Assembly: GCA_017643025.1 (NCBI GenBank)
Contig: JAEPOG010000004.1
Coordinates: forward strand, 372,001 to 436,000
Source: Rhizobiaceae bacterium
GTDB lineage: Bacteria; Pseudomonadota; Alphaproteobacteria; Rhizobiales; Rhizobiaceae
Direction: 5' to 3'
DNA: 64,000 nt
The notes under the pieces were generated by a model. The model was not told the origin of the DNA and searched no databases. It worked only from the letters and a program-made list of their open reading frames with translations. The stretch's first letter is position 1; every line of letters begins with the position of its first letter. Both the position numbers and the translations under genes were made by a program. This document shows, piece by piece, positions 24,944 to 34,507 of this stretch.

Positions 24944-26389
24944 ATGGCGAAGGCGAACTGGCCGGTCTACGGCGAAATAACCGGACCGATCGTCCTCATC
25001 GGCTTCGGCTCAATCGGCCGCGGCACGCTGCCGCTCATCGAGCGGCACTTCAAGTTCGACAAGTCGCGCATGGTCGTCATCGATCCACGCGATGACGACA
25101 AGGCTCTGCTCGAGGAACGAGGCATCCGCTTCCTCAAGGAGCACGTGACGAAGCAGAATTACAAGAAGCTCCTCGGCCCCCTGCTGACCGAAGGTGGAGG
25201 CCAGGGTTTCTGCGTAAACCTTTCGGTCGATACCTCCTCGCTGGACATCATGAAGCTCTGCCGCAAGCTCGGCGTGCTTTACATCGACACCGTGGTCGAG
25301 CCCTGGCTCGGCTTCTATTTCGACAACAAGGCCGGCAACGAGGCGCGCACCAATTATGCACTGCGCGAGACGGTACGCGAGGAAAAGCGCAAGAACCCCG
25401 GCGGCACAACCGCGGTCTCCTGCTGCGGCGCGAACCCCGGCATGGTGTCCTGGTTCGTCAAGCAGGCGCTGGTCAATCTGGCCGCCGACATGAAACTCGA
25501 CATCAAAACCCCCGCGCCGGGCGACCGCGATGGCTGGGCAAAGATGATGAAGAAGCTCGGCGTGAAGGGCGTCCACATTGCCGAGCGCGATACCCAGCGC
25601 ACCAAACTCCCAAAGCCGTTCAACACCTTCTGGAACACGTGGTCGGTGGAAGGGTTCGTGTCGGAAGGCCTGCAGCCGGCCGAACTCGGCTGGGGCACGC
25701 ACGAAAAGTGGCTCCCGAAGAATGGCCGCAGGCACAAGAAGGGCTGCAAGGCGGCGATCTATCTGGAACAGCCCGGCGCCAACACGCGCGTCCGCACCTG
25801 GTGCCCGACGCCGGGCGCGCAATACGGCTTCCTGGTCACGCACAACGAGTCGATCTCGATCGCTGACTTCTTCACCGTGCGCGACAAGAAGGGCAAGGTT
25901 ACCTTCCGGCCGACCTGCCACTATGCCTACCATCCGAGCAACGACGCCGTGCTGTCGCTGCACGAGATGTTCGGCGCAGCTGGCAAGCCGCAGCCGGTGT
26001 TCCATGTGCTCGACGAGAACGAACTCGTAGACGGCATCGACGAACTCGGCGTGCTGCTCTACGGGCATAAGAAAAACGCCTACTGGTACGGCTCTCAGCT
26101 GTCGGTGGATGAAACCCGCAAGCTTGCCCCCTACCAGAACGCCACCGGCCTGCAGGTGACCTCCGCGGTGCTGGCCGGCATGGTCTGGGCGCTGGAAAAT
26201 CCCGAAGCGGGGATCGTGGAAACCGACGAAATGGACTTCCGCCGGTGCCTCGATGTCCAGATGCCTTATCTTGGCCCCGTGAACGGCTACTATACCGACT
26301 GGACGCCGCTCGACGGCCGTCCGGGGCTGTTCCCCGAGGACATTGACAAATCGGACCCGTGGCAATTCCGCAATATTCTCGTAAAATAG
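24944..26389 (+). CDS. hss: Homospermidine synthase
   Basis: A 481-residue NAD-dependent homospermidine synthase. The Rossmann motif is IGFGSIGRGTLPLIERHF near residues 19-36, and YIDTVVEPWLGFYFD, CCGANPGMVSWF and the C-terminal DVQMPYLGPVNGYYTDW segment are family signatures. It condenses two putrescines to sym-homospermidine with release of ammonia, the dominant polyamine pathway in rhizobia. Its substrate is supplied by the decarboxylase at 2675-3808. Preceded by an AT-richer stretch (24880-24905) that may hold its promoter, and by GAGAGG about 10 bases before the ATG. Confidence 0.96.
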   Translation: MAKANWPVYGEITGPIVLIGFGSIGRGTLPLIERHFKFDKSRMVVIDPRDDDKALLEERGIRFLKEHVTKQNYKKLLGPLLTEGGGQGFCVNLSVDTSSLDIMKLCRKLGVLYIDTVVEPWLGFYFDNKAGNEARTNYALRETVREEKRKNPGGTTAVSCCGANPGMVSWFVKQALVNLAADMKLDIKTPAPGDRDGWAKMMKKLGVKGVHIAERDTQRTKLPKPFNTFWNTWSVEGFVSEGLQPAELGWGTHEKWLPKNGRRHKKGCKAAIYLEQPGANTRVRTWCPTPGAQYGFLVTHNESISIADFFTVRDKKGKVTFRPTCHYAYHPSNDAVLSLHEMFGAAGKPQPVFHVLDENELVDGIDELGVLLYGHKKNAYWYGSQLSVDETRKLAPYQNATGLQVTSAVLAGMVWALENPEAGIVETDEMDFRRCLDVQMPYLGPVNGYYTDWTPLDGRPGLFPEDIDKSDPWQFRNILVK

Positions 26390-26472
26390 CCGGCAATCTG
26401 CGTCGCAACGCTGGATTGATTCGGCAACGCGGTGCAAAGCGGCGGAAACGTCCGGCGAGGAGTAGCGACGAT

Positions 26473-26946
26473 ATGAAGAATGCGGGCAAACTGGCCGGAA
26501 TGGCCGCCCTCGCAGCAGCCGTGTTTGTTGCCGGCTGCACAGGAGTGAGCACCCGACGCCCGCCGCCGGGTTTGGCGGCTGCTCCCGTGCAATCCGGAAT
26601 TGAGGGCGCGTGGGTCGATCAGGCCGGCACGGGCATCACGAATTTCTTCAACGGCCGGTTCGAGACAATCGCCACCGATTCCGGGCAGAAGCTGTCTGAG
26701 GGCACCTATCAGTATCGAGACCAGGTGCTGGTGGAGATCACCGGCATCTCGATCATCCGCCAGAGCCCTGTCGCGTTCAACTGCGCCATTGCCAGCACCG
26801 ACCAGCTCAACTGCACGTCCTCGGCGGCGCAGCAGTTTGTGCTGACACGCTATAATGGCCCCATGCCGCAGCCCGTTGTGGCCAATCCGGCTCTTGCCCC
26901 GGCAACTGGTCAGACGCTCGGACCGGCTCCGCGTCCGGCGGGATAG
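26473..26946 (+). CDS. omp10: Omp10-family outer-membrane lipoprotein
   Basis: A 157-residue lipoprotein precursor. Signal residues 1-19 end in the lipobox VAGC, giving an acylated mature N-terminal Cys. The mature part matches the Brucella Omp10 pattern: IEGAWVDQAG, FNGRFETIATDSGQKLSEG, LVEITGISI and STDQLNCTSSAAQQF followed by a Pro/Ala-rich tail. Brucella Omp10 is a surface-exposed outer-membrane lipoprotein. Start ATG 26473 lies after GAGGAG; the longer open frame upstream is rejected because it precedes the signal peptide. The Zn-protease gene follows 19 bases later. Confidence 0.85.
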   Translation: MKNAGKLAGMAALAAAVFVAGCTGVSTRRPPPGLAAAPVQSGIEGAWVDQAGTGITNFFNGRFETIATDSGQKLSEGTYQYRDQVLVEITGISIIRQSPVAFNCAIASTDQLNCTSSAAQQFVLTRYNGPMPQPVVANPALAPATGQTLGPAPRPAG

Positions 26947-26965
26947 CTAGAGTTCACTTCCTGCG

Positions 26966-27646
26966 ATGTTGATTGCAGTCGGCATCGCGCTCCTGCTTGC
27001 AGTCACGCTGCTGCCGCAGTTCCTCGTTCGCCGCACCATCGAGCGTCATGGCGCCGACCGCCCGGACCTGCCCGGCACCGGCGGCGAGTTGGCGCGCCAT
27101 TTGCTCGACCGTTTCGGGCTCGACTCGGTCGCTGTCGAGCGAACGGATGCCGGCGACCACTACGATCCCGACGCCAAGGTGGTGAGACTGCTCGACCGGC
27201 ACCATGACGGCCGCTCGCTTTCCGCAGTTGCCGTCGCGGCCCACGAAGTCGGCCACGCCCTTCAGGATTCCGGTGGCGAACGCCTGCTCGCTTGGCGGCA
27301 ACGGCTGGCGAAGCTGGCCGGCGTAACCGACCGCGTCGCTTCTGTCTTCTTCATCGCCGCACCGTTCCTCGGGATCATTGCCCGCACGCCGTTGGCATTT
27401 GCGGCGCTGGTGGCGGTCGGGTTGGCGCTCATGTCTGTTCGCGTGATCGTCAATCTCGTGACGCTGCCCGTCGAATTCGACGCCAGCTTTCGCAAGGCGC
27501 TGCCGATCCTTGAGGAGGGCGCATATCTGGACGCAAGCGACCTGCCGGCGGCTCGTTCGGTGCTGCGCGCCGCTGCATTCACCTATGTCGCATCGGCTCT
27601 TGTTTCGCTGGTCAATCTTGCGCGCTGGATACGGGTGCTGCGATAA
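26966..27646 (+). CDS. Neutral zinc metallopeptidase, YugP family, membrane-bound
   Basis: A 226-residue COG2738-type protein. An N-terminal transmembrane segment (1-17) is followed by the zinc motif in AVAAHEVGHALQDSG (HExxH), two central hydrophobic segments (about 107-150) and a C-terminal hydrophobic stretch. The conserved LPVEFDASFRKALPIL region is typical. It probably cleaves peptides at the inner membrane; targets unknown. It sits between omp10 and an AMP-ligase gene on the same strand with short gaps. Confidence 0.88.
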   Translation: MLIAVGIALLLAVTLLPQFLVRRTIERHGADRPDLPGTGGELARHLLDRFGLDSVAVERTDAGDHYDPDAKVVRLLDRHHDGRSLSAVAVAAHEVGHALQDSGGERLLAWRQRLAKLAGVTDRVASVFFIAAPFLGIIARTPLAFAALVAVGLALMSVRVIVNLVTLPVEFDASFRKALPILEEGAYLDASDLPAARSVLRAAAFTYVASALVSLVNLARWIRVLR

Positions 27647-27671
27647 CAGCAAAAAGCCTTGGGAGGTGTGA

Positions 27672-28925
27672 GTGGCCGCGTTCTTCGACCAGCTGGAAAA
27701 CCGCGCGCCGGCGGATCGCGAAAAAGACCTGTTCGCCCGGTTGCCCGGCTTTCTTCAGCGCGCGGCAAAGTCCGCGCCCGGGCTCGGCCGCTGGCTCGAT
27801 GGCCACGATCTGGCTAAAGTGAATTCACGCGAGGCACTGGCGCGCCTTCCGGTCCTGCGCAAGGCCGAGCTTATGGAGATGCAGCGCGCCGATCCGCCGT
27901 TCGGCGGTTTCGCCAATCCGGCCGCGCTCAAGGGCGGCCGGGCATTCATGTCTCCGGGGCCCATATGGGAACCGCAGGCGCTGGCGCCTGATGCCTGGCA
28001 GTCGGCCCGCGCATTCCATGCCGCCGGCATCAGGCCGGGCGACATCGTCCACAACGCCTTCTCCTATCACATGACGCCGGGCGGCTTCATTCTGGACGAA
28101 GGCGCCCGCGCGCTGGGCTGCACGGTCTTCCCGGCAGGCGTCGGCAACACTGAGACGCAGGTCGAGGCAGCCGCCGCGCTCAAGCCGCAGGTGTTCTGCG
28201 GTACGCCCGATTTTCTCAAGGTCATGTTCGACAAGGCCGAAGAGCTCGGCCACGATCTGTCCTCTTTCAGGCTCGGGCTCGTATCCGGCGGAGCGCTGTT
28301 TCCCTCCCTGCGCGACCTGTACCGCGAGCGCGGTGTGACTGTTCTTCAATGCTATGCGACGGCTGAGTTCGGCGTGATCGCCTATGAAGCAGCGAATGAT
28401 GACGGCTCACCGCATCCGGGCATGATCCTCAACGAAAATCTTATCCTCGAGATCGTCCGTCCGGGCACCGGCGACCCGGTGTCCGAAGGCGAAGTCGGCG
28501 AGGTCGTCGTCACCAGCTTCAACGACGCCTATCCGATGATACGGCTCGGCACCGGCGACCTTTCCGCGGTGCTGCCCGGCACATCGCCCTGCGGGCGCAC
28601 AAATGTCCGCATCAAGGGCTGGATGGGCCGCGCCGACCAGCGCACCAAGATCAAGGGTATGTTCGTCGATCCGAAGCAGGTGGCCGAGGTCGTGCGCCGC
28701 CATCCCGAAATCGGCCGCGCCCGCCTCGTGGTCAGCCGCGACGGCGAACGCGACGCCATGACCTTGCATGTCGAGCCGGGCCCGGGGCCGGATCCCGATG
28801 CCGATGCAATCGGCCTCGCCCTTCGCGATGTGACCAAGCTGGGCGGTCAGGTGGTTGTCGCAGCGCGCGGCTCGCTACCCAATGACGGCAAGGTGATCGC
28901 GGACGAACGCGAATATGCGAACTGA
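27672..28925 (+). CDS. AMP-forming acyl/aryl-CoA ligase, phenylacetate-CoA ligase-like
   Basis: A 417-residue adenylate-forming enzyme of the PaaK branch. Seen are FMSPGPIWEPQA (P-loop region), FSYHMTPGGFILDEGARALG, VFCGTPDFLKVMFDKAEELG, GALFPSLRD, QCYATAEFGVIAYE (the acyl-site motif) and RLGTGDLSAVLPG followed by KIKGMFVDPKQV in the C-terminal subdomain. It would activate a carboxylic acid to an acyl-CoA. No phenylacetate catabolic genes lie nearby, so the substrate is open. Start is GTG 27672 with GGGAGG upstream. Confidence 0.85.
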   Translation: MAAFFDQLENRAPADREKDLFARLPGFLQRAAKSAPGLGRWLDGHDLAKVNSREALARLPVLRKAELMEMQRADPPFGGFANPAALKGGRAFMSPGPIWEPQALAPDAWQSARAFHAAGIRPGDIVHNAFSYHMTPGGFILDEGARALGCTVFPAGVGNTETQVEAAAALKPQVFCGTPDFLKVMFDKAEELGHDLSSFRLGLVSGGALFPSLRDLYRERGVTVLQCYATAEFGVIAYEAANDDGSPHPGMILNENLILEIVRPGTGDPVSEGEVGEVVVTSFNDAYPMIRLGTGDLSAVLPGTSPCGRTNVRIKGWMGRADQRTKIKGMFVDPKQVAEVVRRHPEIGRARLVVSRDGERDAMTLHVEPGPGPDPDADAIGLALRDVTKLGGQVVVAARGSLPNDGKVIADEREYAN

Positions 28926-29042
28926 ACAGTGCGTTTGCGCTTGCAAGGCTGCGCCGGCGATGGAAACATGCCGGCAAAGGACAGAAAAAACTGTCAAGAA
29001 TCCAGGGTAAACGCCTTGTCGAGTTTCTAACGGGAGATCGTC

Positions 29043-30902
29043 ATGAAGAAGCTGGTACTTGCCGCGACTGCATCGGCAGCGGCGCTGACACTGTCAGCGC
29101 AAGCATCCTTTGCCGACTACACGCTGAACATCCTGCACATCAATGACTGGCACAGCCGCATCGAGTCGATAAACCGCTTCGATTCGACCTGCTCGGCCGA
29201 AGATGAGACCGAAGGCAAGTGCTTCGGCGGCGCGGCCCGACTCGTAACCGCCGCTCGCGAGCGCCGCGCGGCGCTGGAAGGCGAAGGCGTGGTCTTTCTT
29301 AACGCCGGCGACAATTTCCAGGGAACCCTCTTCTATACGACCTACAAGGGCGAGGTCGAAGCCGAGTTCCTGAACCTCATGGGCACCGACGCCATGGTCG
29401 TCGGCAACCACGAATTCGACGACGGCGAGGACGGACTTGCCGGGTTCCTGGCCAAGGTCGAATTCCCGGTCGTCGGTTCCAACATCAAGGCGAGTGCGGC
29501 GTCGTCGCTCGGCGACATGGTCAAGCCGTACACGATCCTCGAAGTGAACGGCCGCCGCATCGGTATCGTCGGCGCAGTGGCCAACGACACGGCCGATCTC
29601 TCCTCTCCGGGCGAAAACGTCTCGATCGAAGAAGACGTCGCTTCGATCACCGAGCAGGTGAAGGCGCTGGCGCGTGAGGGCGTTGGAACGGTCATTGCCT
29701 TGACCCATGTCGGCTATCCGCGCGACCTCGCGGCCATCGCCAAGATCCCCGGCGTCGACGTTGTGGTCGGCGGACACTCCAACACGCTTCTTTCGAACAC
29801 AGCCGAGGGCGCAGTCGGCCCCTACCCGACCTGGGTGGACAATCCCCTTGGCTACAAGGTTCCGGTAGTCCAAGCCTATGCCTATTCGAAATATCTCGGC
29901 GAACTCAAAGTGACGTTCTCCGATATCGGCATCGTGAAGGAAGCTTCCGGCGAACCGATCCTGCTCGACGCTTCCGTGACACCGGGCGAGGCCGTGCTGG
30001 CGCGCATTGGCGAGCTTGGCGCGCCCATCGAGGAGCTGAAGAACCAGGTCGTCGCCGAATCCGCCGAAGCCATCGACGGCAGCCGCGACAACTGCCGCGC
30101 GATGGAATGCCAGATGGGCAATCTGGTCACCGATGCCATGCTCGATCGTACCAAGGATCAGGGTGTCCAGTTTGCCATCACCAATGGCGGCGGGCTCCGA
30201 GCTTCAATCGACGCCGGTCCGGTGACGATGGGCGAAGTGCTGACGGTTCTGCCCTTCCAGAACACGCTGGCCACCTTCCAGCTCAAGGGCGCAGACGTCG
30301 TGGCTTCGCTTGAGAGTGGGCTTAGCCAGATCGAGGATGGCGCCGGGCGGTTCCCGCAGGTCGCCGGTCTGCGCTACACCTTCGACAAGTCGGTCGCGCC
30401 CGGCGAAGGCCGCGTAACCTCGGTCGAGGTCGATGACGGCGGCAACTGGGTTCCGATCGATCCGGACGCCACCTACACCATCGCCACCAACAACTTCATG
30501 CGCGGCGGCGGCGACGGCTACGGCCTCTTCGCGTCCAACGCCGAGAACGCCTACGACTACGGCCCGGGCCTTGAGCAGGTGGTCGCTGATTATCTGGCGG
30601 CGAACAGCCCCTACACGCCGTATCTCGACGGCCGCATCTCGGAAGGCATGATGGACAAGACCATGGACGAGACAATGGATGAGTCCATGGAGAAGACTGA
30701 AATGGCGGCTGCCGAGGGCGACAAGCCGATGATGGCAGACAACAACATGCATGAGGTCATGGCAGGCGACAGCCTCTGGGACATCGCAAAGGCGGTCTAT
30801 GGCGACGCCACGAAGTGGACGATGATCGCTGAGGCCAATCCGGACATCAATCCGAAGAACCTCAAGATCGGCGCGCAGCTGACGATTCCGGCAGCCAACT
30901 GA
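29043..30902 (+). CDS. Periplasmic metallophosphatase/5'-nucleotidase with C-terminal LysM
   Basis: A 619-residue exported protein. Signal peptide 1-24 ends QASFAD. The calcineurin-like domain (about 27-270) has HINDWHSRIE, NAGDNFQGT, GNHEFDDG and VVGGHSN metal ligands. The 5'-nucleotidase C-terminal domain (about 325-525) has AITNGGGLRASID and NNFMRGGGDGYG. A Met/Asp/Glu-rich linker (about 535-560) leads to a LysM domain (about 570-618, AGDSLWDIAKAVYGDATKW). It would dephosphorylate extracytoplasmic nucleotides, held at the cell wall by LysM. A strong terminator follows. Confidence 0.92.
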   Translation: MKKLVLAATASAAALTLSAQASFADYTLNILHINDWHSRIESINRFDSTCSAEDETEGKCFGGAARLVTAARERRAALEGEGVVFLNAGDNFQGTLFYTTYKGEVEAEFLNLMGTDAMVVGNHEFDDGEDGLAGFLAKVEFPVVGSNIKASAASSLGDMVKPYTILEVNGRRIGIVGAVANDTADLSSPGENVSIEEDVASITEQVKALAREGVGTVIALTHVGYPRDLAAIAKIPGVDVVVGGHSNTLLSNTAEGAVGPYPTWVDNPLGYKVPVVQAYAYSKYLGELKVTFSDIGIVKEASGEPILLDASVTPGEAVLARIGELGAPIEELKNQVVAESAEAIDGSRDNCRAMECQMGNLVTDAMLDRTKDQGVQFAITNGGGLRASIDAGPVTMGEVLTVLPFQNTLATFQLKGADVVASLESGLSQIEDGAGRFPQVAGLRYTFDKSVAPGEGRVTSVEVDDGGNWVPIDPDATYTIATNNFMRGGGDGYGLFASNAENAYDYGPGLEQVVADYLAANSPYTPYLDGRISEGMMDKTMDETMDESMEKTEMAAAEGDKPMMADNNMHEVMAGDSLWDIAKAVYGDATKWTMIAEANPDINPKNLKIGAQLTIPAAN

Positions 30903-30923
30903 TCCGGCACAGCGGCGAACAAA

Positions 30924-30950
30924 GGGGCGGGCTTCGGCCCGCCCTTTTTT
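30924..30950 (+). terminator. Rho-independent terminator after the 5'-nucleotidase gene
   Basis: GGGCGGGC-TTCG-GCCCGCCC (30925-30944) is a perfect 8-bp stem with a stable TTCG tetraloop, followed by six T (30945-30950). Confidence 0.9.
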
Positions 30951-31028
30951 GTCCGCACCGAATTCGTTTGACCACTCAACTGGCGGTATGGATATCATTG
31001 TTGGTCTGTTTGGCGGGTAGTTCGTACG

Positions 31029-31756
31029 ATGAAACGGCGCCGGATGCGGCTGACCCCGGAACTCGTTGCGCGTGTAGCGCATGACCCAAGCGCACCACCC
31101 GCTCCGTTCCCTCCCGATACAAGGCCAGCAACCGACGCCGATCATCAAGCCGTGGTGTCCGAAATCCTCAGGACCGCGCCCGACGCGAGAGATGTTTGGG
31201 TCTTTGCCTACGGTTCGTTGATCTGGAATCCTGCGTGTCAGAATGTCGAACAGAGGTCTGGTCGCGCGCGCGGATGGCATCGCTCATTCTGCCTGGGGTG
31301 GGACCGATGGTTTCGCGGCTCGGCCGAGCGACCCGGTCTCATGCTTGCGCTGGATCGCGGCGGCAGTTGCACTGGCGTTGTTTTCAAGCTCCCGCCCGAC
31401 GCAGTAACGGAGAACCTCTTTTCGCTATCTAAGCGCGAGGTTCAGGTCGTTCCCCACCCGTTTCCGGCGCGATGGATCAACGTCGACACCGATTTGGGCG
31501 CGGTACGGGCGGTGACGTTCGCAATCGACAGGGAGGCGGAGCCTATGTCGGAAATCTTTCGATCGAGGATGTTGCTGATGTCCTGGCCGTTGCAGCCGGG
31601 AAATTGGGATCAATGGCGGAGTACCTCCTCAACACCGTGAGCCAGCTCGATCAGCTCGGGCTACACGACAAAAACCTGTGGCGCTTGCAAGAGCTTGTCG
31701 CCCAGCGCATCGAGTCTGCTTCAAACGACATGCGGCCATCTTTGGCACACGACTGA
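31029..31756 (+). pseudogene. chaC: Gamma-glutamylcyclotransferase (ChaC family), interrupted by a one-base frameshift
   Basis: The first frame (31029 to about 31530) encodes a ChaC N-terminus: VWVFAYGSLIWNP, GWHRSFCLGWDRWFRGSAE, MLALDRGGSCTGVVF and VRAVTFAIDR. It then runs into unrelated codons to a stop at 31640. The typical ChaC C-terminus continues in another frame: GGGAYVGNLSIEDVADVL and GSMAEYLLNTVSQLDQLG, NLWRLQELV, ending at TGA 31754-31756. Restoring one G in the run at 31531-31533 (AGGG to AGGGG) joins them as IDRGGGAYVG. ChaC converts glutathione to 5-oxoproline and Cys-Gly. Either a genuine loss of function or a homopolymer sequencing error. Confidence 0.88.
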
Positions 31757-31831
31757 TCACCCCTGCGGCATGGCGGCCCGTTGAATTGGCGGGTCCATCG
31801 ACTACCTTGCCGGCAGGCAAGGAGATCACCA

Positions 31832-32896
31832 ATGACTGCAGCGGCGAAGGCTGGCGCGAAGAGATCGAAGGCAGTCGGGCCGCTGCCCGAGGGCCACCCT
31901 CCGGTCAACATCGGCAAGATCGGGGTCCTGCTCGTCAATCTCGGAACCCCAGATGGTACGGACACCGGCTCGGTGCGCCGCTATCTGCGCGAGTTTCTGT
32001 CCGATCCCCGGGTGATCGAGCTCAACAAGCTGATCTGGAAGCCCATTCTCTACGGCGCCGTGCTGACCACACGCCCGCCGAAGACGGCGGCCAACTACAG
32101 GAAGATCTGGGACACGAAGCACGACGAATCTCCGTTGCGCGTCATCACCCGCGCCCAGGCCGAGAAGCTTGCAGCGGCGTTTGCCAGGGAATCGAGGATC
32201 AGGGTCGAATACGGCATGCGCTACGGCAACCCGTCTATCCGCAGCGCAGTCGACCGACTGATGGCGCAGGGTTGCGACCGCATTCTGTCTGTGCCGCTTT
32301 ATCCACAGTTCTCGGCTACAACGACGGCCACGGCCAACGACCAGCTCTACCGTGCGCTGATGAAAATCCGGCACATGCCGACGGTGCGCAGCCTGCCGCC
32401 TTATTTCGACGAACCCGTCTACATCGACGCGCTGGCGCGCTCGATTGAAGGGCACCTCGCCGGTCTCGACTTCCAGCCGGAGATCGTACTCGCCTCCTAT
32501 CACGGCATACCGAAGGCCTATTTCGAGAAGGGCGATCCGTATCATTGCCACTGCCAGAAGACGACGCGCCTGCTGCGCGAACGCCTCGGTTGGGACGACA
32601 AGAAGCTGATAACCACCTTCCAATCGCGCTTCGGCGCGCAGGAATGGCTTCAGCCCTACACCGACAAGACCGTCGAGAGACTGGCCGCCGAGGGGGTGAA
32701 GCGCATCGCCATCGTCAATCCCGGCTTCTCGGCCGACTGCATCGAGACGCTGGAAGAGATCGACGGCGAGGTGCGCGAGATATTCCTTCATGCCGGCGGC
32801 GAGAAATTCGCGCACATCCCCTGCCTGAACGACAGCGCCGAGGGGATGGAGGTGATCGAAAAGCTGGTACGGCGCGAGCTCGGCGGCTGGCTGTAG
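31832..32896 (+). CDS. hemH: Ferrochelatase
   Basis: A 354-residue ferrochelatase inserting Fe(II) into protoporphyrin IX, the last step of heme b synthesis. Family features are VLLVNLGTPDGTD at the start of the fold, YGMRYGNPSI, YPQFSATTTATANDQ, the catalytic His in SYHGIPKAYFEKGDPYHCH and the C-terminal VNPGFSADCIETLEEID. The Cys residues (YHCHCQ; ADC) suggest the [2Fe-2S]-type or Cys-rich proteobacterial form, but this was not checked. Start ATG 31832 is set by AAGGAG eight bases upstream. Ordinary neighbour of qmcA-nfeD. Confidence 0.96.
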   Translation: MTAAAKAGAKRSKAVGPLPEGHPPVNIGKIGVLLVNLGTPDGTDTGSVRRYLREFLSDPRVIELNKLIWKPILYGAVLTTRPPKTAANYRKIWDTKHDESPLRVITRAQAEKLAAAFARESRIRVEYGMRYGNPSIRSAVDRLMAQGCDRILSVPLYPQFSATTTATANDQLYRALMKIRHMPTVRSLPPYFDEPVYIDALARSIEGHLAGLDFQPEIVLASYHGIPKAYFEKGDPYHCHCQKTTRLLRERLGWDDKKLITTFQSRFGAQEWLQPYTDKTVERLAAEGVKRIAIVNPGFSADCIETLEEIDGEVREIFLHAGGEKFAHIPCLNDSAEGMEVIEKLVRRELGGWL

Positions 32897-33016
32897 ACAC
32901 CGCGGAAGTGCTGCCCGGTTTGCAACCGCCGCGGCCGCTCCCTACATCCTGAAGGCCGCGAATCGTGCTAGGTCTGCTGCCTGCGCGCGAGGTCGCGACT
33001 TGGACAGGAGGACCGC

Positions 33017-33976
33017 ATGCTGTTTTCGGGTTTCGACATCGTCATAGCGGTTCTTGTCTTACTGGTCCTGCTGCTCATCTTCGCGGGCATCAAGACCGTT
33101 CCGCAGGGTTTCAATTTTACAGTCGAGCGTTTCGGCCGCTACACCCGGTCGCTGGCGCCGGGCCTCAACATCATCGTGCCTTTCATCGACCGCATTGGCG
33201 CCAAGATGAACATGATGGAGCAGGTTCTCGACGTGCCCACCCAGGAGGTGATCACGCGCGACAACGCCATCGTGGCGGTTGACGGCGTCGCCTTCTACCA
33301 GGTGCTCAACGCTGCTCAGGCCGCGTATCAGGTGTCGGGCCTGGAAAACGCCATCCTGAACCTCACCATGACCAACATCCGCTCGGTCATGGGTTCGATG
33401 GACCTCGACGAACTCCTCTCGAACCGCGACGCCATCAACGAGCGTCTGCTGAGAATCGTCGACGAAGCCGCGAGCCCGTGGGGCATCAAGATGACCCGCG
33501 TCGAGATCAAGGACATCAACCCGCCAGCCAATCTGGTTGAGTCCATGGCGCGCCAGATGATGGCCGAGCGCAACAAGCGCGCGCAGGTCCTAGAAGCCGA
33601 GGGCCTGAAGCAGGCGCAGGTGCTTGAGGCCGAGGGCCGCAAGGAGGCGGCGTTCCGCGATGCCGAGGCGCGCGAGCGTGCCGCCGAGGCGGAAGCTCGC
33701 GCAACGCAGGTCGTCTCGGAGGCGATTGCCAAGGGCGACGTGCAGGCCATCAACTACTTCGTCGCCCAGAAATACACCGAGGCGCTGGCGAAGATCGGCA
33801 CTGCCAACAATGGCAAGATCGTTCTGATGCCGTTTGAGGCCTCGTCGCTGATCGGCACCTTGGGCGGCATAGGCTCGATCGCCAAGGATGTGTTCGGTGA
33901 AGCCGGCTCCGGTACCACTCGCACATCCGCGCCCTCCCGCGCCCGGCCCCCGGTCACCGGTCCCGATCAGGGCTGA
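33017..33976 (+). CDS. qmcA: SPFH/Band 7 (stomatin-like) membrane protein
   Basis: A 319-residue SPFH protein. The N-terminal transmembrane helix (about 7-27) is followed by [20 protein letters not shown], the SPFH domain (about 30-190, [20 protein letters not shown]) and a long Ala/Glu-rich coiled coil (about 190-255, [20 protein letters not shown]). It forms oligomeric membrane microdomain scaffolds and often works with the NfeD protein encoded next to it; in E. coli QmcA is such a protein. ATG has AGGAGG upstream. The nfeD gene begins seven bases after its stop. Confidence 0.92.
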   Translation: MLFSGFDIVIAVLVLLVLLLIFAGIKTVPQGFNFTVERFGRYTRSLAPGLNIIVPFIDRIGAKMNMMEQVLDVPTQEVITRDNAIVAVDGVAFYQVLNAAQAAYQVSGLENAILNLTMTNIRSVMGSMDLDELLSNRDAINERLLRIVDEAASPWGIKMTRVEIKDINPPANLVESMARQMMAERNKRAQVLEAEGLKQAQVLEAEGRKEAAFRDAEARERAAEAEARATQVVSEAIAKGDVQAINYFVAQKYTEALAKIGTANNGKIVLMPFEASSLIGTLGGIGSIAKDVFGEAGSGTTRTSAPSRARPPVTGPDQG

Positions 33977-33982
33977 CGCGCC

Positions 33983-34444
33983 ATGATCGCCAGCATCTTC
34001 GCCGAGCTCGGCCCCTGGAACTGGATGGTTCTGGGTTTCACGCTCCTTGCGCTTGAAATCATCCTGCCGGGCGTCTTCCTGCTCTGGATCGGTATCGCCG
34101 CCATCCTGGTCGGTGCGCTGTCGCTTCAGTTCTGGGGTTACTTCTTCTGGCCATGGCAGGTGCAGGTGCTCGTGTTCCTCGTACTGGCCGTCGCCTCCGC
34201 CTATCTCGGCAAGAAGATCATGGCGGCGACGCAAAAGGAGACCGACCAGCCCTTGCTCAACCAGCGCGGCGAGCAGCTCGTCGGCCGGACCGCTACTCTC
34301 CACGAGCCAATCAGCGAGGGATTCGGCCGCGTGCGCATTGGCGACACGACCTGGCGCGTAGCAGGGGCGGACATGCCGGTAGGCACCCGCGTCCGCATCG
34401 TTTCGGCGCGCGCGGGGGACCTTCTCGTCGAGCGCGACGACTAA
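33983..34444 (+). CDS. NfeD-family membrane protein
   Basis: A 153-residue short NfeD protein without the serine-protease domain. Hydrophobic segments are at about 10-65, with LLWIGIAAILVGALSL typical of the family. A C-terminal OB-fold follows (about 90-150, RGEQLVGRTATLHEP, GRVRIGDTTWRV and VRIVSARAGDLLVE). NfeD proteins are cotranscribed with SPFH proteins, as here, and help membrane-domain organisation. Confidence 0.92.
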   Translation: MIASIFAELGPWNWMVLGFTLLALEIILPGVFLLWIGIAAILVGALSLQFWGYFFWPWQVQVLVFLVLAVASAYLGKKIMAATQKETDQPLLNQRGEQLVGRTATLHEPISEGFGRVRIGDTTWRVAGADMPVGTRVRIVSARAGDLLVERDD

Positions 34445-34507
34445 CCTCGAAACCACCCGCGCCACAGGTGCTAGCGCACCTTCCGACAGCCTGAAATCAA
34501 CGCTCCG

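Noticed and set aside
25010..26437. 475-codon open frame antisense to homospermidine synthase
   Set aside because: No motif; sense-strand gene is full length and conserved.
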